8,792 nt of DNA, from positions 1-8,792 of the forward strand of contig JAEEPV010000291.1 in NCBI GenBank assembly GCA_016284975.1, read 5' to 3'. The notes beneath the pieces are model-generated. The model did not search any database. It worked only from the letters and a program-made list of their open reading frames with translations, and was not told the DNA's origin. The stretch comes from Solobacterium sp. (GTDB lineage: Bacteria > Bacillota_I > Bacilli_A > Erysipelotrichales > Erysipelotrichaceae). The position numbers and the translations under genes were made by a program. This document shows, piece by piece, positions 6,790 to 8,792 of this stretch (within the stretch, counting starts at the first letter, position 1; each line of letters opens with the position of its first letter).

Positions 6790-6813
6790 TTTGTAGGATG
6801 TATACATTATACA
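6790..6813 (+). promoter_or_regulatory. Candidate TetR operator before the larA operon
   Basis: The second copy of TTTGTAGGATG (6790-6800) runs into TGTATACATTATACA (6799-6813), a perfect inverted repeat TGTATA-CAT-TATACA. A 15-base dyad with 6-base arms is a plausible TetR-dimer site. It contains two TATACA words that could act as -10 boxes, though no good -35 is visible, so binding here would block transcription of larA. The sequence is seen and the binding is inferred. Confidence 0.45.
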
Positions 6814-6830
6814 CAGTACGTAATTGAAGC

Positions 6831-6839
6831 AAGGGGGTG
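6831..6839 (+). promoter_or_regulatory. Ribosome binding site of larA, with long spacing
   Basis: AAGGGGGTG is a near-consensus Shine-Dalgarno but lies 11 bases (13 from the G-run) before ATG 6851. A TTG at 6842 in the same frame would have a gap of 4 bases from the G-run. The ATG is preferred because the protein alignment by eye begins at MKKTIAIPY and residue numbering then matches LarA. Confidence 0.5.
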
Positions 6840-6850
6840 TTTTGTACTGT

Positions 6851-8134
6851 ATGAAAAAGACGATTGCCATACCTTATTACACTTCCACGCTTGATATTCA
6901 TGTAGATGAAGAAAATCTGAAAGCTGTTATTACAGCCAAAATGCATGAATTCAAGACAGAGAAGACCGAAACAGAACTCGTAAAAGAAGCGCTGGAGAAT
7001 CCAATCGGATCACCGAAACTCAGCGAACTGGCAAAAGGCAAAAACAAAGTTGTCATCGTAACCAGTGACCACACCAGAGCGGTTCCAAGCAAGATCACAC
7101 TTCCGCTTGAACTGGCAGAAATCCGTAAAGGGAATCCGGATGCGGATATTACAATTCTGATCGCAACTGGACTGCATCGCCCGACAACACCGGAAGAACA
7201 GCGGAAGATGTTTGGCGATGAAATCGTTGACAACGAGAAGATCGCCGTAAACATGGCTTTCCAGCCAGAAGATTATATAAACATGGGAACGCTTCCTTCC
7301 GGGGCAGAATTCCATGTGAATAAACTGGCGGTAGACTGTGATCTTCTGATCTGCGAAGGATTTATCGAACCGCACTTCTTCGCGGGATTCTCAGGCGGAC
7401 GAAAGAGCATTCTTCCTGGAATCTGCTCGCAGGAAACTGTAAATGAAAACCATTCCTACAAAGCGATCGCAAGCAAGTATTCCAAAACCGGTGTTTTGGA
7501 ACACAACCCGATCCATGAGGATATGGTGAAAGCCGCAAGAATGGTGAATGTACAGTTCATTCTCAATGTCGCGCTGAATGCAGAAAAGAAAGTAATTGCC
7601 GCATGGGCAGGCGATCTTGAAGAAGCTCACGCACAGGGAGTCGCGTTTATCCGCGAGTGGTCACAGTGCCCGAGTATTACCGGAGACATCGTTGTGACAA
7701 GTAATGGCGGCTATCCACTGGATCAGAATCTTTACCAGAGTCCGAAGGCGGTTGCTACTGCAGAAGCCTGTGCCGGTGAAGATGGCGTAATCATCATGTG
7801 CTGCAGCTGTGCAGATGGAATGGGAGGAACTCATTTCGAGCGGCTGATTCAGATGGGCACACCGGAAGAGATTGATGCGTATCTCTCTGCCATCCCTGCA
7901 AAGGAAACAATTCCGGAGCAGTGGTGCCCTCAGATTTATGCACGAATTCTTCACAAACATAAAATGATTCTGGTTACTACATATCTGGATCACGATCTTG
8001 TGCGCAAGTGCAACATGATTCCGGCAAGCACACCGGATGAAGCTCTGGAAATTGCGTATGAACTGAAGGGAAGAGATGCTTCAGTAGTAGTAATTCCGGA
8101 TGGAGTAAGTGTTCTGGCAGTCGCACCAGAATAA
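6851..8134 (+). CDS. larA: LarA-family nickel-pincer 2-hydroxyacid racemase/epimerase
   Basis: A 427-residue cytoplasmic enzyme of the LarA superfamily, which inverts the alpha-hydroxyl carbon of 2-hydroxy acids by hydride transfer on a covalently bound nickel-pincer nucleotide. Visible motifs are SDHTRAVPS (72-80), ATGLHRP (105-111), PHFFAGFSGGRKSILPG (174-190), NENH (198-201) and NLYQSPKA (293-300). The key residues of Lactiplantibacillus plantarum LarA (R75, H108, H174, K184 that binds the cofactor, H200 that binds nickel, K298) appear here as R76, H109, H175, K185, H201 and K299, a constant offset of one, so the active site looks complete. Cofactor assembly needs LarB, LarC and LarE, none of which is in the window. 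The gene is 13 bases before the UxaA SAF gene and co-transcribed with it. Characterised relatives also include malate racemases and a gluconate epimerase, so lactate is not assured as substrate. The neighbouring dehydratase subunits favour a sugar acid or dicarboxylic hydroxyacid. Confidence 0.88.
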   Translation: MKKTIAIPYYTSTLDIHVDEENLKAVITAKMHEFKTEKTETELVKEALENPIGSPKLSELAKGKNKVVIVTSDHTRAVPSKITLPLELAEIRKGNPDADITILIATGLHRPTTPEEQRKMFGDEIVDNEKIAVNMAFQPEDYINMGTLPSGAEFHVNKLAVDCDLLICEGFIEPHFFAGFSGGRKSILPGICSQETVNENHSYKAIASKYSKTGVLEHNPIHEDMVKAARMVNVQFILNVALNAEKKVIAAWAGDLEEAHAQGVAFIREWSQCPSITGDIVVTSNGGYPLDQNLYQSPKAVATAEACAGEDGVIIMCCSCADGMGGTHFERLIQMGTPEEIDAYLSAIPAKETIPEQWCPQIYARILHKHKMILVTTYLDHDLVRKCNMIPASTPDEALEIAYELKGRDASVVVIPDGVSVLAVAPE

Positions 8135-8147
8135 CAGGGAGGATTGA

Positions 8148-8465
8148 ATGGAAGAATTGAAAATTGCTTTACGAGTCAATGACTTGGACAATGTTGCGAC
8201 AATCTTTGCCAACGGTATCAAGGATGGTATGGAAGTTGAGATCCGTGACAAGAAGGGCAACAAAGAAACAGTAAAGGTAATCGGTGATGTTCCATACGGC
8301 CATAAAATCGCCGTAAAGGACATTCATGTGAAAGAACAGATTATCAAGTACGGTGAAGAAATTGGTGTTGCGACGCATGAGATTAAACGCGGAGAATATG
8401 TCCACGTACATAATCTGGACAGTATGAGGGGACGCGGAGATCTTGAGAAGGAGACAGTGCAATGA
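8148..8465 (+). CDS. UxaA-type dehydratase small subunit (SAF domain)
   Basis: A 105-residue stand-alone SAF domain, equal to the N-terminal part of altronate/galactarate dehydratases and to the small subunit of split enzymes such as sulfolactate sulfo-lyase SuyA. Motifs in family order are DNVA (14-17), VPYGHKIA (48-55), IIKYGEEIG (65-73) and GEYVHVHNLDSMRG (82-95). The fold partners the large subunit near the active site. AGGGAGG lies five bases before the ATG, 13 bases behind larA, and the stop codon overlaps the start of the large-subunit gene, so the two subunits are translationally coupled. In one-piece UxaA/GarD enzymes this domain is fused to the large domain, and here the fusion is split. 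The substrate cannot be told; altronate, another aldonate or aldarate, or a sulfo-acid are all open. Confidence 0.88.
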   Translation: MEELKIALRVNDLDNVATIFANGIKDGMEVEIRDKKGNKETVKVIGDVPYGHKIAVKDIHVKEQIIKYGEEIGVATHEIKRGEYVHVHNLDSMRGRGDLEKETVQ

Positions 8466-8792
8466 CAACGTGGTATGGATATCGCAGAGCAGACGGTTCC
8501 GTCGGCTCCAGAAACTATGTTGCGGTGATTCCTTCCGTAACGTGTGCAAATGATGTTGCAAATGCGATCTGCCGGGAAGTGCAGGGAACGGTAACATATA
8601 TGCACCATCAGGGATGCTGTCAGCTCCCGCCGGATCTTGATCGTGTTACTGAGACTCTGATCAGTCTTGGAAAAAGCCCGAATGTCGGTGCAGTACTGAT
8701 CGTCAGTCTTGGCTGCGAAGGCACCGATCATGCCAGAATGTATGAGGAACTGAAGGCAACAGGAAAGCCGACTGAAATCATTCATATTCAGG
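8462..8792 (+). CDS. UxaA-type dehydratase large subunit (partial, cut by window end)
   Basis: The first 110 codons of the large, catalytic subunit of the UxaA/GarD dehydratase family, which removes water (or sulfite in SuyB) from a hydroxy acid in the cytoplasm. The start is the ATG of an ATGA overlap with the stop of the small-subunit gene. The N-terminal signature GYRRADGSVGSRNYVAVIPS (6-25) is followed by VTCANDVA (26-33), a His/Cys cluster MHHQGCCQ (47-54) at the place of the conserved HxxGCGQ, the PNVGAVLIV strand (73-81) and LGCEG (83-87). These Cys and His residues lie in the metal-binding region of the family. The rest, about 280 residues in relatives, lies right of the window. It forms a complex with the preceding SAF protein by family precedent. 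Confidence 0.88.
   Translation, partial: MTTWYGYRRADGSVGSRNYVAVIPSVTCANDVANAICREVQGTVTYMHHQGCCQLPPDLDRVTETLISLGKSPNVGAVLIVSLGCEGTDHARMYEELKATGKPTEIIHIQ

Overview
The window looks like a chromosomal segment of a low- to mid-GC Bacillota (Firmicutes) gut-type anaerobe. Shine-Dalgarno sites are strong, terminators are hairpin plus T-run, TGG encodes Trp and TGA ends genes, and the protein families fit Erysipelotrichales or Lachnospiraceae. The exact taxon cannot be fixed from the sequence. Every gene seen is on the + strand.

Left part (1-1659): two neighbouring genes that both look broken. The first is the 3' part of a GH94 glycoside phosphorylase, interrupted by an in-frame TGA six codons before its catalytic aspartate. 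The second is a lipoprotein gene whose signal peptide and body lie in different frames. It also seems to have lost its middle, which would hold the catalytic part of a tyrosine-phosphatase-like protein.

Middle left (1691-2921): a free-standing tRNA-Pro(CGG) with its own promoter and terminator, then a 10-helix EamA/DMT-type exporter with a strong ribosome binding site. A 374-base stretch without an intact gene follows. Its right half holds four short inverted repeats just before the next gene.

Middle (3296-5906): a decarboxylating tartrate/D-malate dehydrogenase of the isopropylmalate dehydrogenase superfamily, followed after 55 bases and no clear terminator by a membrane-bound sensor diguanylate cyclase with an intact GGDEF motif and no product-inhibition site. 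A 9-bp-stem terminator closes this unit.

Right part (6150-8792): a TetR-type regulator with its own terminator, then a tight operon of a LarA-family nickel-dependent racemase/epimerase, a stand-alone UxaA SAF-domain subunit and the start of the UxaA-type large dehydratase subunit, cut by the window edge. The two UxaA genes overlap by ATGA. An 11-base word is shared between the regions upstream of tetR and larA, and the larA copy runs into a perfect 15-base palindrome, so the TetR protein may control both. Together with the dehydrogenase, the right half suggests catabolism of 2-hydroxy acids or sugar acids: the LarA-like enzyme would invert the alpha-hydroxyl carbon and the UxaA-like pair would dehydrate the product. 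The substrate cannot be read from the sequence.
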